Part shown: piece by piece, positions 17,822 through 25,965 of the stretch
How positions within the stretch are numbered: position 1 is the first letter of the stretch
How the letters are laid out: every line of letters starts with the position of its first letter
Assembly: GCA_031292015.1 (NCBI GenBank)
Contig: JARLHY010000023.1
Coordinates: 33,783 to 97,782, forward strand
Direction: 5' to 3'
Origin: Negativicutes bacterium
GTDB lineage: Bacteria; Bacillota_C; Negativicutes; Sporomusales_B; JARLHX01
DNA: 64,000 nucleotides
The notes under the pieces: model-generated
Databases searched by the model: none
What the model was told of the DNA's origin: nothing
What the model saw: only the letters and a program-made list of their open reading frames with translations
Program-made: the position numbers and the translations under genes

Positions 17822-20575
17822 ATGCAAAAGAAAGTCCTGAATATCAATGGGTTGCCCAGGACGCTGATTGTCGATCCGGAGGTCAGCCTGGCCAGCGTGT
17901 TGCGGCAACAGCTGCTGCTGACCGGCTGTAAGGTCGGCTGCAATCAGGGCCAGTGCGGCAGCTGCTCGATCCTGCTTGACGGAAAAGTAACCCGTTCCTG
18001 TATCGTCAAGATGGGCAGAGTGCCGGATGAGGCCCAAATCGTCACCATTGAAGGGATTGGTACCCCGGAAAATCTCCATCCGCTGCAGGTCGCCTGGATG
18101 GCTTACGGCTGTGCCCAGTGCGGTTTCTGCAGCCCCGGGTTTATCCTGTCAGCCAAAGGTTTGCTGGACAGCAACCTTTCTCCCACCAGGGAGGAAGTCC
18201 GCGACTGGTTCCAGAAAAACCGCAACGCCTGCCGCTGCACCGGTTACAAGCCGCTGGTGGACGCGGTCATGGCCGCAGCGGGTGTTCTCCGCGGCGAGAC
18301 GAGCAAAGCGGATCTGCTCTTCAAGCCGGTGGATAACAAAATCTATGGCACCACCTATCACCGTCCTTCCGCTGTCAGAAAGGTGACCGGCACCTGGGAT
18401 TTCGGCGCCGATGTCGCCCTGCAGATGCCGCCGGGAGCGCTGCGCCTGGCGCTGGTGCAGGCCGAGGTGTCCCATGCCAACATCAAGGGCATCGACACCG
18501 CCGCAGCCGAAAAGATGCCGGGGGTTTACAAAGTCGTCACCCACAGGGACGTCAAAGGCAAAAACCGCATCACTGGTTTGATTACCTTCCCTACTAACAA
18601 AGGTGACGGTTGGGACCGCCCGATTCTCTGCGACGAGAAAGTCTTCCAGTTCGGTGACGCCATCGCCATCGTTTGCGCCGACACCGAAGAACACGCCACG
18701 GCTGCGGCCGCAAAGGTCAAAGTCGAGCTTGAGGTCCTTCCGGCCTACATGAGCGCGCCGGCCGCCATGGCCGCCGACGCCATGGAGATTCATCCCGGCA
18801 CGCCCAATGTCTATTACGAGCAGGGCCTGGTAAAGGGTGAAGAGACCGGCCCGATCATGGAAAGTCCGGAGGTTGTCACTGTCGAGGTCGACACCTTCTG
18901 CAGCCGGCAGCCCCACCTTACCATCGAGCCGGACTGCGGCAATGCCTATATCGACGAAGAAGGCCGCCTGACCATCCACTCCAAGAGCATCGGCATCCAT
19001 CTGCACCACGCCATGATTGTCGCCGGCATCGGCGTCGAACCCGAGAAATGCCGCATTGTCCAGAATCCGTCCGGCGGCACCTTCGGCTATAAATTCAGCC
19101 CCACCATGGAGGCGCTTCTCGGCGTGGCCTGCCTGGCCACCGGCCGCCCGGTCTCGCTGAATTACTCCATGTATCAGCACATCACCTACACCGGCAAACG
19201 GTCTCCCGGCTTCGTCAAATGCAAGCTGGCCGCGGACAAAACCGGTAAACTGCTGGCGATGGAAAGCGACTGGACCATCGACCATGGCCCCTATTCCGAG
19301 TTCGGGGACCTCTTGACCCAGCGGCAGGCTCAGTTCACCGGCGCCGGTTACGACATCCCGAACATCCGCGGCAAGGGCCGCACGGTTTGCACCAACCATG
19401 CCTGGGGATCGGCTTTTCGCGCCTACGGATCGCCGCAAGCCTTCCTGGCCTCGGAGATCGCCATGGACGAATTGGCCGAAAAGCTCGGTATCGATCCGCT
19501 GGAACTGCGGTTCAAGAATATCTACCGTCCGGGAGCCACCACGCCCACGCAGCAAGAACCGGAAGTGTTCTGCCTCGAAGAAATGCTCAACAAGCTCCGC
19601 CCGTTGTGGCAGGCAGCCAAACTGCGCTGCAGCGAGTTTTCCGCCCCGGGCAAAAAACGTGGCGTCGGGTTGGCCCTGGGTATCTACGGCTGCGGCCTCG
19701 ACGGCCCGGACGGCTCGGTGGCCTGGGTCGAGCTGACCAAAGCCGGCGTGACGGTCGGCGTATCCTGGCAGGATCACGGTCAGGGAGCAGATCTCGCCGC
19801 CCTGACCCATGCCCACGAAACCCTTCGCCAGGCCGGCTTCAGGCCAGAGGAAATCAAGCTGGTCATGAACGACACGGCTTTCAGCCCGGCCAGCGGCCCG
19901 TCCGGCGGCAGCCGGCAGAACGTGATGAGCGGCAACGCCGTCAGGGTCGGCTGTGAGATGCTGCTGGGCGCCATGCGCAAGGCCGACGGCTCCTACCGCA
20001 GCTATGACGAGATGGTGGCCGGTAACATTCCCCTCCGCTACGAAGGCAAATGGGCCGCCTCCGCCTGCACTCCCTGCGACGCCGTGACCGGCAAGGGCGA
20101 CCCCTTCGCCATCTACATGTATGAAATCTTTATGCCGGAAGTCGAGGTCGATCTAAAGACAGGCAAAGCCAAAGTGGTCAAGTTCACCACCATCGCCGAT
20201 GTTGGCACAATCACCAACAAGGCGACAGTGGACGGCCAGATATACGGCGGTCTGGCTCAGGGCATCGGTCTTGCTCTTACCGAAGACTTCGAAGACCTCA
20301 AGAAACACACTAGCCTGGTCGGCTGCGGACTGCCCTTCATCCAGGACATCCCGGATGACGTGGAAATCATCTACAACGTCACCCCCCGCCCGCTCGGGCC
20401 CTACGGTGCCGCCGGTGTGGGCGAGGCGCCGCTGACTGCCCCACACCCCGCCATCCTCAACGCAATCTACAACGCCTGCGGTGTACGGATTTACGCCGTT
20501 CCGGCCCTGCCGGACAAAATCAGGGCCGGTCTCGAGGCCTTGGCGGCGAAGCAGCAGGCGGCTGCCGACAAGTAA
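17822..20575 (+). CDS. mop: Molybdenum aldehyde oxidoreductase, single chain (Mop type)
   Basis: This 917-residue enzyme oxidises aldehydes to acids at a molybdopterin cytosine dinucleotide site. Two [2Fe-2S] clusters have their Cys at residues 40, 45, 48, 60 and 100, 103, 137, 139, the same numbering as in the Desulfovibrio gigas enzyme as I recall it. The Mo domains include GGTFGYKFSP, SAFRAYGSPQ, SGPSGGSRQ and the catalytic Glu at 868 in GAAGVGEAPLT. There is no FAD domain, as expected for this family, so electrons leave through the clusters to a partner. It heads a long operon after a sigma-54 promoter. The next gene encodes an iron-sulfur flavoprotein, a candidate acceptor. XdhC and a MobA-like gene downstream fit cofactor supply. 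Confidence 0.94.
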   Translation: MQKKVLNINGLPRTLIVDPEVSLASVLRQQLLLTGCKVGCNQGQCGSCSILLDGKVTRSCIVKMGRVPDEAQIVTIEGIGTPENLHPLQVAWMAYGCAQCGFCSPGFILSAKGLLDSNLSPTREEVRDWFQKNRNACRCTGYKPLVDAVMAAAGVLRGETSKADLLFKPVDNKIYGTTYHRPSAVRKVTGTWDFGADVALQMPPGALRLALVQAEVSHANIKGIDTAAAEKMPGVYKVVTHRDVKGKNRITGLITFPTNKGDGWDRPILCDEKVFQFGDAIAIVCADTEEHATAAAAKVKVELEVLPAYMSAPAAMAADAMEIHPGTPNVYYEQGLVKGEETGPIMESPEVVTVEVDTFCSRQPHLTIEPDCGNAYIDEEGRLTIHSKSIGIHLHHAMIVAGIGVEPEKCRIVQNPSGGTFGYKFSPTMEALLGVACLATGRPVSLNYSMYQHITYTGKRSPGFVKCKLAADKTGKLLAMESDWTIDHGPYSEFGDLLTQRQAQFTGAGYDIPNIRGKGRTVCTNHAWGSAFRAYGSPQAFLASEIAMDELAEKLGIDPLELRFKNIYRPGATTPTQQEPEVFCLEEMLNKLRPLWQAAKLRCSEFSAPGKKRGVGLALGIYGCGLDGPDGSVAWVELTKAGVTVGVSWQDHGQGADLAALTHAHETLRQAGFRPEEIKLVMNDTAFSPASGPSGGSRQNVMSGNAVRVGCEMLLGAMRKADGSYRSYDEMVAGNIPLRYEGKWAASACTPCDAVTGKGDPFAIYMYEIFMPEVEVDLKTGKAKVVKFTTIADVGTITNKATVDGQIYGGLAQGIGLALTEDFEDLKKHTSLVGCGLPFIQDIPDDVEIIYNVTPRPLGPYGAAGVGEAPLTAPHPAILNAIYNACGVRIYAVPALPDKIRAGLEALAAKQQAAADK

Positions 20576-20591
20576 GCCGGCCGGGCTAAAA

Positions 20592-20649
20592 CCTAAAACG
20601 AATCGGCCTGCCTGCTGCCGATTCGTTTTAGGCGCCCCTACGGGGGCGC
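20592..20649. repeat. Two strong hairpins between mop and the flavoprotein gene
   Basis: A perfect 16-bp stem (20592-20607 with 20617-20632) is followed at once by GCGCCCC/GGGGCGC (20632-20649). No U-run follows, so it may be an mRNA processing or stability element that sets mop apart from the later genes, or a partial terminator. Confidence 0.6.
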
Positions 20650-20682
20650 AGCGTAAATTTTTCACAGAAACGAGCGAAAGCC

Positions 20683-23010
20683 ATGGATCAAAAACTACTG
20701 CGGGAGCGGGAAGCGCGCTGTGTTCAGGAAAACTCGCCCGGCTGCACTGCCGGCTGCCCTGTCCATGTGGATGTGCGGGGCATGATCGCCGCCGTGCGTC
20801 GGGGCGACTACAGCGCCGGCTTCACTTTGTTTCATCGCATGGTACCTTTTCCCGGGATCATCAGCAGGATCTGCAGGCAGCCCTGCCGGCTCGCCTGCAA
20901 GCGCAGCGAAATTGACGAACCTATTTCCATCGGCGCTTTGGAAAGACGCTGTGCCGACAGTAACGAGAAACCTGTTCTGCCGCCGGCGCTGCTGCCTGCC
21001 AAAAACAAAAAGGTGGCGGTGGTTGGCGCGGGCCTTAGCGGCTTGACCGCGGCTCTGGAGCTTGCCCGCAAAGGCTGCGGAGTGATTGTTTTTGAAGCCA
21101 CCGACCGCTTAGGAGGGAGTATTCGTGATTTTCCGGAAGGTGAGCTGCCCCGGCGGATTATCGAAGCCGATTTCGCTGTTTTTCGCCAGCTGCCGGTGGA
21201 GCTTCGCTATCATTCGCCGGTGGACGAAGCTGGTCCAGGCCTGACCCTGGACAGTCTTTGCGCCGAGTATGACGCTGTTTATCTGGCCACAGGCCGAAGG
21301 CAGGGGGAAACTTCGCTTTGGGTGTCAAAGCGCACTCCCGGACTGGCGGATATCGATCCAGTCACCCTGTCCACCGGTCGCTCCAAAGTTTTTGCCGGCG
21401 GGAGTATGCGCCTAGGTGGCGGAACCCTGTCGCCCATTGACTCCATCGCCGACGGCAAAATCGCGGCAAACTCCATCGACCGGTTGCTGCAAAACGCGTC
21501 CCTTACCGCCAGCCGTGACAAGGAAGGAACCTACCGGACCGCGCTTTACACCAATATCGCCGGAATCGAGCCCCAGGCCGCGGTGTCGGCCAGCGATCCT
21601 GCGGTTGGCTACAGCCGGGAGGAAGCCGGGCTGGAGGCCGGCCGCTGCCTGCAGTGCGAGTGCCGGGAGTGTGTCAAGGCCTGCGAATATCTGGCCTTTT
21701 ACGGCTCTTATCCCAAGCGGTATGTCCGGGAAATCTACAATAACCTTTCTATCGTCATGGGCATCCATCATGCCAACAAGATGATCAACAGCTGCAGTCT
21801 GTGCGGTCTGTGCAGCCAGGTTTGCCCCGGCGGCTTCGACATGACCGAGGTTTGCCGCCAGGCCCGGCAGATGATGGTCCAGCGGGGTAAGATGCCGCCG
21901 TCGGCCCACGACTTTGCCCTGCGGGATATGCGCTTCAGCGGCGGCGAGCATTTTGCCCTGAGCCGGCATCAACCCGGTTTCACCACCAGCAGCCTGGTGT
22001 TTTATCCCGGTTGTCAGCAGGCCGCGTCATCGCCCCGGGCCATAGAGAGGCTCTATCGTTTTCTGGGCGAAAAAATCGCCGGCGGGGTAGGTCTCATGCT
22101 GGGCTGCTGCGGTGCTCCCGCCAACTGGGCCGGGCAGGAGGGGCTGTTTCAGGAAGCGCTTCAGCGGCTGGAAGACAACTGGCGCGATCTGGGGTGTCCC
22201 AAGGTGATTACCGCCTGTCCGACCTGCTACAGTATGTTTCATCACAATCTGCCGGAGGTGCCGGTGGAGACGATCTGGACGCTGCTGGACCGGATCGGCC
22301 TGCCGGAGGGGGTGACCCTGACAGCCGGCCCACGGAAACTGGCTGTCCACGACAGCTGCACCACCAGGCACGAAACACGTCTTCACAACGCCGTGCGGAA
22401 CATTCTCGGCAAGCTGGGTTATCAGGCCCTGGAGCTGCCCCTGAGTCGTGACAACACGGTTTGCTGCGGCTATGGCGGCCTGATGATTCACGCCAACCCG
22501 GAGGTTGCCCGCAAAGTCATAGCCCGGCGGATACGCGAGAGCGAAGACGACTATCTCTCCTACTGCGCCATGTGCCGCGATAATTTCGCCTCCCAGGGCA
22601 AGCGTTCTTTCTATCTGATGGACCTGCTTTTTGCCGGCGACCCGGAAATGCTGGCCAAGCGGCAGGTGCCTGATTATTCCCGGCGCCGGGAAAACAGGGC
22701 AGCCTTGAAAAGGTCGCTGCTCAGTCAGCTGTGGGGCGAGACGGTGGCCGAGCCGCCGCCGGAGGTTAAGCTTACCATTCCCGACAGCGTCCGGCAGGTC
22801 ATGGAAGAGCGAATGATCCTGGTGGAAGATGTGGCCAGAGTCATTGCCTGGGCCGAGAGCGGCGGCAGCAAAATGAAAGACGCGACCAGCGGCCGCTATA
22901 TTGCGTATTTCCGGCCGGTCAGCGTAACCTACTGGGTGGAATATTCACCCGAGGCTGACGGTTTTTTGGTTCATAACACCTACAGTCACCGCATCGAAAT
23001 TCTCGAATAA
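20683..23010 (+). CDS. Iron-sulfur flavoprotein: GltD-type dicluster domain, FAD domain, ferredoxin and CCG domains
   Basis: The 775-residue protein has an N-terminal Cys-rich dicluster domain as in glutamate synthase small subunits (Cys near 13, 21, 25, 64, 68, 72), an FAD motif VAVVGAGLSGLTAALELARKG (written in part; about 108-127), and an FAD C-terminal part VFAGGSMRLGGGTLSPIDSI. The second Rossmann (NAD(P)) domain normally between them seems absent. Then come two Cys clusters (CLQCECRECVKAC; CSLCGLCSQVCPGG) and two CCG-type domains (LGCCGAP, CPTC; DSCTTRHE, CCGYGG) as in HdrD/GlpC proteins. It most likely passes electrons between mop and an unknown acceptor. It lies 107 bp after mop, and the redox protein follows in 14 bp. 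Confidence 0.85.
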   Translation: MDQKLLREREARCVQENSPGCTAGCPVHVDVRGMIAAVRRGDYSAGFTLFHRMVPFPGIISRICRQPCRLACKRSEIDEPISIGALERRCADSNEKPVLPPALLPAKNKKVAVVGAGLSGLTAALELARKGCGVIVFEATDRLGGSIRDFPEGELPRRIIEADFAVFRQLPVELRYHSPVDEAGPGLTLDSLCAEYDAVYLATGRRQGETSLWVSKRTPGLADIDPVTLSTGRSKVFAGGSMRLGGGTLSPIDSIADGKIAANSIDRLLQNASLTASRDKEGTYRTALYTNIAGIEPQAAVSASDPAVGYSREEAGLEAGRCLQCECRECVKACEYLAFYGSYPKRYVREIYNNLSIVMGIHHANKMINSCSLCGLCSQVCPGGFDMTEVCRQARQMMVQRGKMPPSAHDFALRDMRFSGGEHFALSRHQPGFTTSSLVFYPGCQQAASSPRAIERLYRFLGEKIAGGVGLMLGCCGAPANWAGQEGLFQEALQRLEDNWRDLGCPKVITACPTCYSMFHHNLPEVPVETIWTLLDRIGLPEGVTLTAGPRKLAVHDSCTTRHETRLHNAVRNILGKLGYQALELPLSRDNTVCCGYGGLMIHANPEVARKVIARRIRESEDDYLSYCAMCRDNFASQGKRSFYLMDLLFAGDPEMLAKRQVPDYSRRRENRAALKRSLLSQLWGETVAEPPPEVKLTIPDSVRQVMEERMILVEDVARVIAWAESGGSKMKDATSGRYIAYFRPVSVTYWVEYSPEADGFLVHNTYSHRIEILE

Positions 23011-23024
23011 GGAGGGGGAGCCGG

Positions 23025-23231
23025 ATGGACGGCAAGTCAGGTCAGCCTGAAAATATCGTATGTGTCAAATGCGGCATCCCCCTGGCCTTGGGGAAAGTGA
23101 CCCTGTCCTACATGGGCAGTAATTTCCCGGTGGAACTGTATAAATGTTCCGGCTGCGGGCTGGTCTACATCTCCGAGGCTTTGGCCAGAGGCAAGATGCA
23201 GCAGGTGGAGGAAGCACTGGAAGACAAATGA
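23025..23231 (+). CDS. Small zinc-ribbon-like redox protein (DVU_1557-like)
   Basis: The 68-residue protein has two CxxC pairs: CVKCG (about 13-17) and CSGCG (about 40-44), a rubredoxin- or zinc-ribbon-like knuckle. From memory it resembles the small redox protein encoded beside the aldehyde oxidoreductase of Desulfovibrio vulgaris (DVU_1557 family), with the shared 'K.TLSY.G..FPV.L..C..CG..Y' pattern. It starts 14 bp after the flavoprotein gene with a GGAGGGGG site. A role in electron transfer or metal delivery is inference. Confidence 0.75.
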   Translation: MDGKSGQPENIVCVKCGIPLALGKVTLSYMGSNFPVELYKCSGCGLVYISEALARGKMQQVEEALEDK

Positions 23232-23295
23232 AGTTTCTGTCGCAAGCCGGCTATGCAAGCCGGAGAAAAAGCGCGGCTGATGGGGGGATAACGGT

Positions 23296-23745
23296 ATGAA
23301 CAGGGAACTTTCTCCCGCAGAAAACCAAGAAATTGCTTGCCTTTGCGCCGGGATATGGGAGAAGCTGGACATGGCGGAGGCGGACTATAACGGACTGTTG
23401 AGCCGGTGGCGAGAGGGCCACGCCATTTACCTGGCCGTCGCTGCCGCCCGGCTGGGGCGCTGGGCCAAAACCTGCGGCCTCGCCGAGCCTGCCGCCGAAA
23501 TCATGGCCGAGGAGGTCGTGGTCGAGGTCGTCGACAAGGCAACCGGGCAAATGTTTCGTCGAATCCTGCCGCTGCAATATTACGAATCAGGCCACGGCGT
23601 GGTGCTGTCCGGCGAAGCGCTGAACGGCGGGCCTTGCCAGATCGCCTTTTTTTCCGATGCTGCCCTCGCCAAAATGCCCGGTCTCTTCGGCCGGGGCCCC
23701 GACGGCCCCCGCTGCGGCGAAACCGGGGACGGTGCAGAGCGGTAA
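23296..23745 (+). CDS. Unrecognised protein of the aldehyde oxidoreductase operon, 149 residues
   Basis: I do not recognise this family. The first 90 residues are mostly helical (WEKLDMAEADYNGLLSRW, AVAAARLGRWAKTCGLAEP), then a short beta-rich stretch (EVVVEVVDKATGQMFRRILP) and a Gly/Pro-rich tail. No methyltransferase or cofactor motif is visible. The ATG follows a GGGGGATAACGGT region, 64 bp after the redox gene, and ends 23 bp before xdhC. The operon position suggests a role tied to aldehyde oxidoreductase function or assembly. Confidence 0.65.
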   Translation: MNRELSPAENQEIACLCAGIWEKLDMAEADYNGLLSRWREGHAIYLAVAAARLGRWAKTCGLAEPAAEIMAEEVVVEVVDKATGQMFRRILPLQYYESGHGVVLSGEALNGGPCQIAFFSDAALAKMPGLFGRGPDGPRCGETGDGAER

Positions 23746-23768
23746 CTATTTGGTTCGGGGGAGAAAAC

Positions 23769-24827
23769 ATGAAAAATATATTTCAGGCAATGGCCGGTCT
23801 GCTGCAAAACAAGTATAGTTTTGTGGTGGCGACCATTTTTGATAAAACCGGTTCCGCCCCCCGTACAGCCGGAGCCAAGATGGTGGTCCGGCCCGACGGT
23901 TCCATCGCCGGCACCGTCGGCGGCGGCCGGCTGGAGGCCGACGCCATCAGGCTGGCCCGGGAGGCGATGGTCCTCCGGCGGAGCATGATTCAGCCCTTTG
24001 ATCTCACTGGTGAAGATGTCGCCGGCATGGGTATGATCTGCGGCGGACAGGGCGAAATGCTGCTGGACTTCGTCGACGCCGCCGATGAACAAAACCAGGC
24101 CGTCTATCGCGAGGCGGTCGAAGTTTTTGCGCGGCGGGACAAAGCCTGGCTGATCACTGTTCTGGGAAAGGCGGGCCCTCACCAGCTGCCGCGGCAGCAG
24201 TGCCTGGTAAAGCGCGACGGCACCCTCATCGGCTGCATTGACAGCGATCCGTGTTTCCTGGCAAAACTCACCGCCGGGCCGGCTAAGATCGCTATCCACG
24301 CCGAAGTGCTTTCCGGTCAGCGCTTTCTTGTCGAGCCCATCCGCCCAGCGGGAACGGTCTATATTTTCGGAGCCGGGCATGTGTCGCAGCAGGTGGCGCC
24401 CTTGAGCGAGACCGTCGGCTTCCGGACGGTGATTCTGGACGACCGCCCGGAATACGCCAGTCGCGACCGCTTTCCCGGTGCGGCGGAAATCGTCCTTGTC
24501 GAAGCCTTTGAACGGCTGCCGGCCTTGGCGGTGGACAGCGACAGCTATATCGTCATCGTCACCCGGGGCCACCTTCATGACAAAACCGTCCTTGCGTGGG
24601 CGCTGACCACCGCCGCCGGCTATATCGGCATGATCGGCAGCCGGCGGAAGCGGGACAAGATTTACGCCGCCCTGACCGAACAAGGCTTCGGCCGGTCCGA
24701 TCTTGACCGGGTATTTTCCCCCATCGGCACCGACATTGGGGCCGAAACGCCGGAAGAACTGGCGGTAAGTATTGTCGGCGAGCTCATAAAGGTGCGGGCG
24801 GAGAAAGAACATGGGCCAAGACAATAA
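23769..24827 (+). CDS. xdhC: XdhC/CoxI-family molybdenum cofactor chaperone
   Basis: The 352-residue protein has the N-terminal XdhC/CoxI domain (SAPRTAGAKMVVRPDGSIAGTVGGGRLEA, quoted only as AGTVGGGRLE, about 40-49) and a C-terminal Rossmann domain (VYIFGAGHVSQQVAPL, about 197-212, and MIGSRRKRDKI near 285). XdhC proteins bind and load the sulfurated Mo cofactor into xanthine dehydrogenase-family enzymes, which fits mop upstream. The start at 23769 is chosen for GGGGGAG just before it; the longer frame upstream overlaps the previous gene. The next gene overlaps its end by 17 bp. Confidence 0.9.
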   Translation: MKNIFQAMAGLLQNKYSFVVATIFDKTGSAPRTAGAKMVVRPDGSIAGTVGGGRLEADAIRLAREAMVLRRSMIQPFDLTGEDVAGMGMICGGQGEMLLDFVDAADEQNQAVYREAVEVFARRDKAWLITVLGKAGPHQLPRQQCLVKRDGTLIGCIDSDPCFLAKLTAGPAKIAIHAEVLSGQRFLVEPIRPAGTVYIFGAGHVSQQVAPLSETVGFRTVILDDRPEYASRDRFPGAAEIVLVEAFERLPALAVDSDSYIVIVTRGHLHDKTVLAWALTTAAGYIGMIGSRRKRDKIYAALTEQGFGRSDLDRVFSPIGTDIGAETPEELAVSIVGELIKVRAEKEHGPRQ

Positions 24828-25965
24828 GACGGCGGCGCTGATTCTGGCCGCCGGTTATTCGTCCCGGGCGCCGGGGCTGAAGCCGCTGCTGCCGTGGGGC
24901 GACAGCACGGTGATCGAAACCGAGGTTCGGATGTTTTGCCAGGCCGGCATAACCGACATTACGGTGGTTATCGGCCACCGGGCCGACGAGCTTATGCCGC
25001 TGCTGGCGGACCTGCCGGTACGGCCGGTTTTTAATCAGCGGTATGACCAGGGGATGTTCTCTTCGGTGCTCTGCGGGGTGCGGGACTTCGGGCCTGATAC
25101 GCATGGCTTTTTCTTGCTGCCTGTCGACATGCCGCTGGTGCGGAGCCATACTGTCAAGCTGCTGAGCCGGGCTCACCGCAAGACCGGAGCAGCTATCGTC
25201 TACCCCGTTTTTCTGGGCCGGCGGGGTCATCCGCCGCTGATTTCGGCCCGCCTGATTCCGGCTGTTTTGGCCTGGAACCGGCCGGAAGGTCTGCGCCAGC
25301 TGCTGGAGCAGCACGAGGCGACGGCCTGTGAAGCGGTAGTGCAGGATGAAGGTGTGCTGAGAGATATCGATACCTTGGACGACTATCAGGAAATGACCCG
25401 GCGCTGGCGGCAGCGCCATTTCCCGACTCCGGACGAATGTGACGCCATCCTGGCGAAAATGGGAACTCCAGCCGATGTGGTGAGGCACGGACGGCTGGTG
25501 TCTGCCGTGGCCGGGTGCCTTGCCGGTTGCCTGGAGAGGGCCGGAGTAGCGCTGGATACGGGAGTCATCTCCACCGCCGGGCTGCTGCATGACCTGGCCA
25601 AAGGCCGGCCCGATCACGCCCGCTATGGAGCCAGAATCCTGAAGAGCCTGGGATATCCCCGGGTGGCCTGGGTCGTGGCCGACCACACCGATGTTGCCTG
25701 GACCGGGGCGGTACCGTTGACCGAGACGACGGTGGTGTATCTTGCCGACAAACTGGTCCAAAAAGAAAGTATCGTTACCCTGGCGGGAAGGCTAGAGCAC
25801 GTCCGGGAAATCTTTGCTGCCAACCCGGCGGCTCTGGCCGCCGCCGCCGAACGGCTGACCAGGGCCCAGGCTATCGCGGCCAGGCTGGAGCAGACGGTGG
25901 GGGTGAGTCTCGCGCAGGTGTTGACAGCCGAATGTCGAACTATTCCAGCAGATGAAGAAAGGTAG
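24811..25965 (+). CDS. MobA/MocA-like nucleotidyltransferase fused to an HD domain (DVU_1551-like)
   Basis: Residues 8-200 form a nucleotidyltransferase of the MobA/MocA type (LILAAGYSSRAPGLKPLLPW and LPVDMPLV), as used to make molybdopterin cytosine dinucleotide with CTP. Residues 215-350 form an HD phosphohydrolase-like domain with LLHDLAKGRPDHARYG. Cytidylyl transfer would supply the cofactor form that Mop-type enzymes carry. The HD part may cleave a nucleotide or act as a regulator; its substrate is unknown. It overlaps the end of xdhC by 17 bp, indicating tight coupling. The next gene starts right after its stop. Confidence 0.85.
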   Translation: MGQDNKTAALILAAGYSSRAPGLKPLLPWGDSTVIETEVRMFCQAGITDITVVIGHRADELMPLLADLPVRPVFNQRYDQGMFSSVLCGVRDFGPDTHGFFLLPVDMPLVRSHTVKLLSRAHRKTGAAIVYPVFLGRRGHPPLISARLIPAVLAWNRPEGLRQLLEQHEATACEAVVQDEGVLRDIDTLDDYQEMTRRWRQRHFPTPDECDAILAKMGTPADVVRHGRLVSAVAGCLAGCLERAGVALDTGVISTAGLLHDLAKGRPDHARYGARILKSLGYPRVAWVVADHTDVAWTGAVPLTETTVVYLADKLVQKESIVTLAGRLEHVREIFAANPAALAAAAERLTRAQAIAARLEQTVGVSLAQVLTAECRTIPADEER

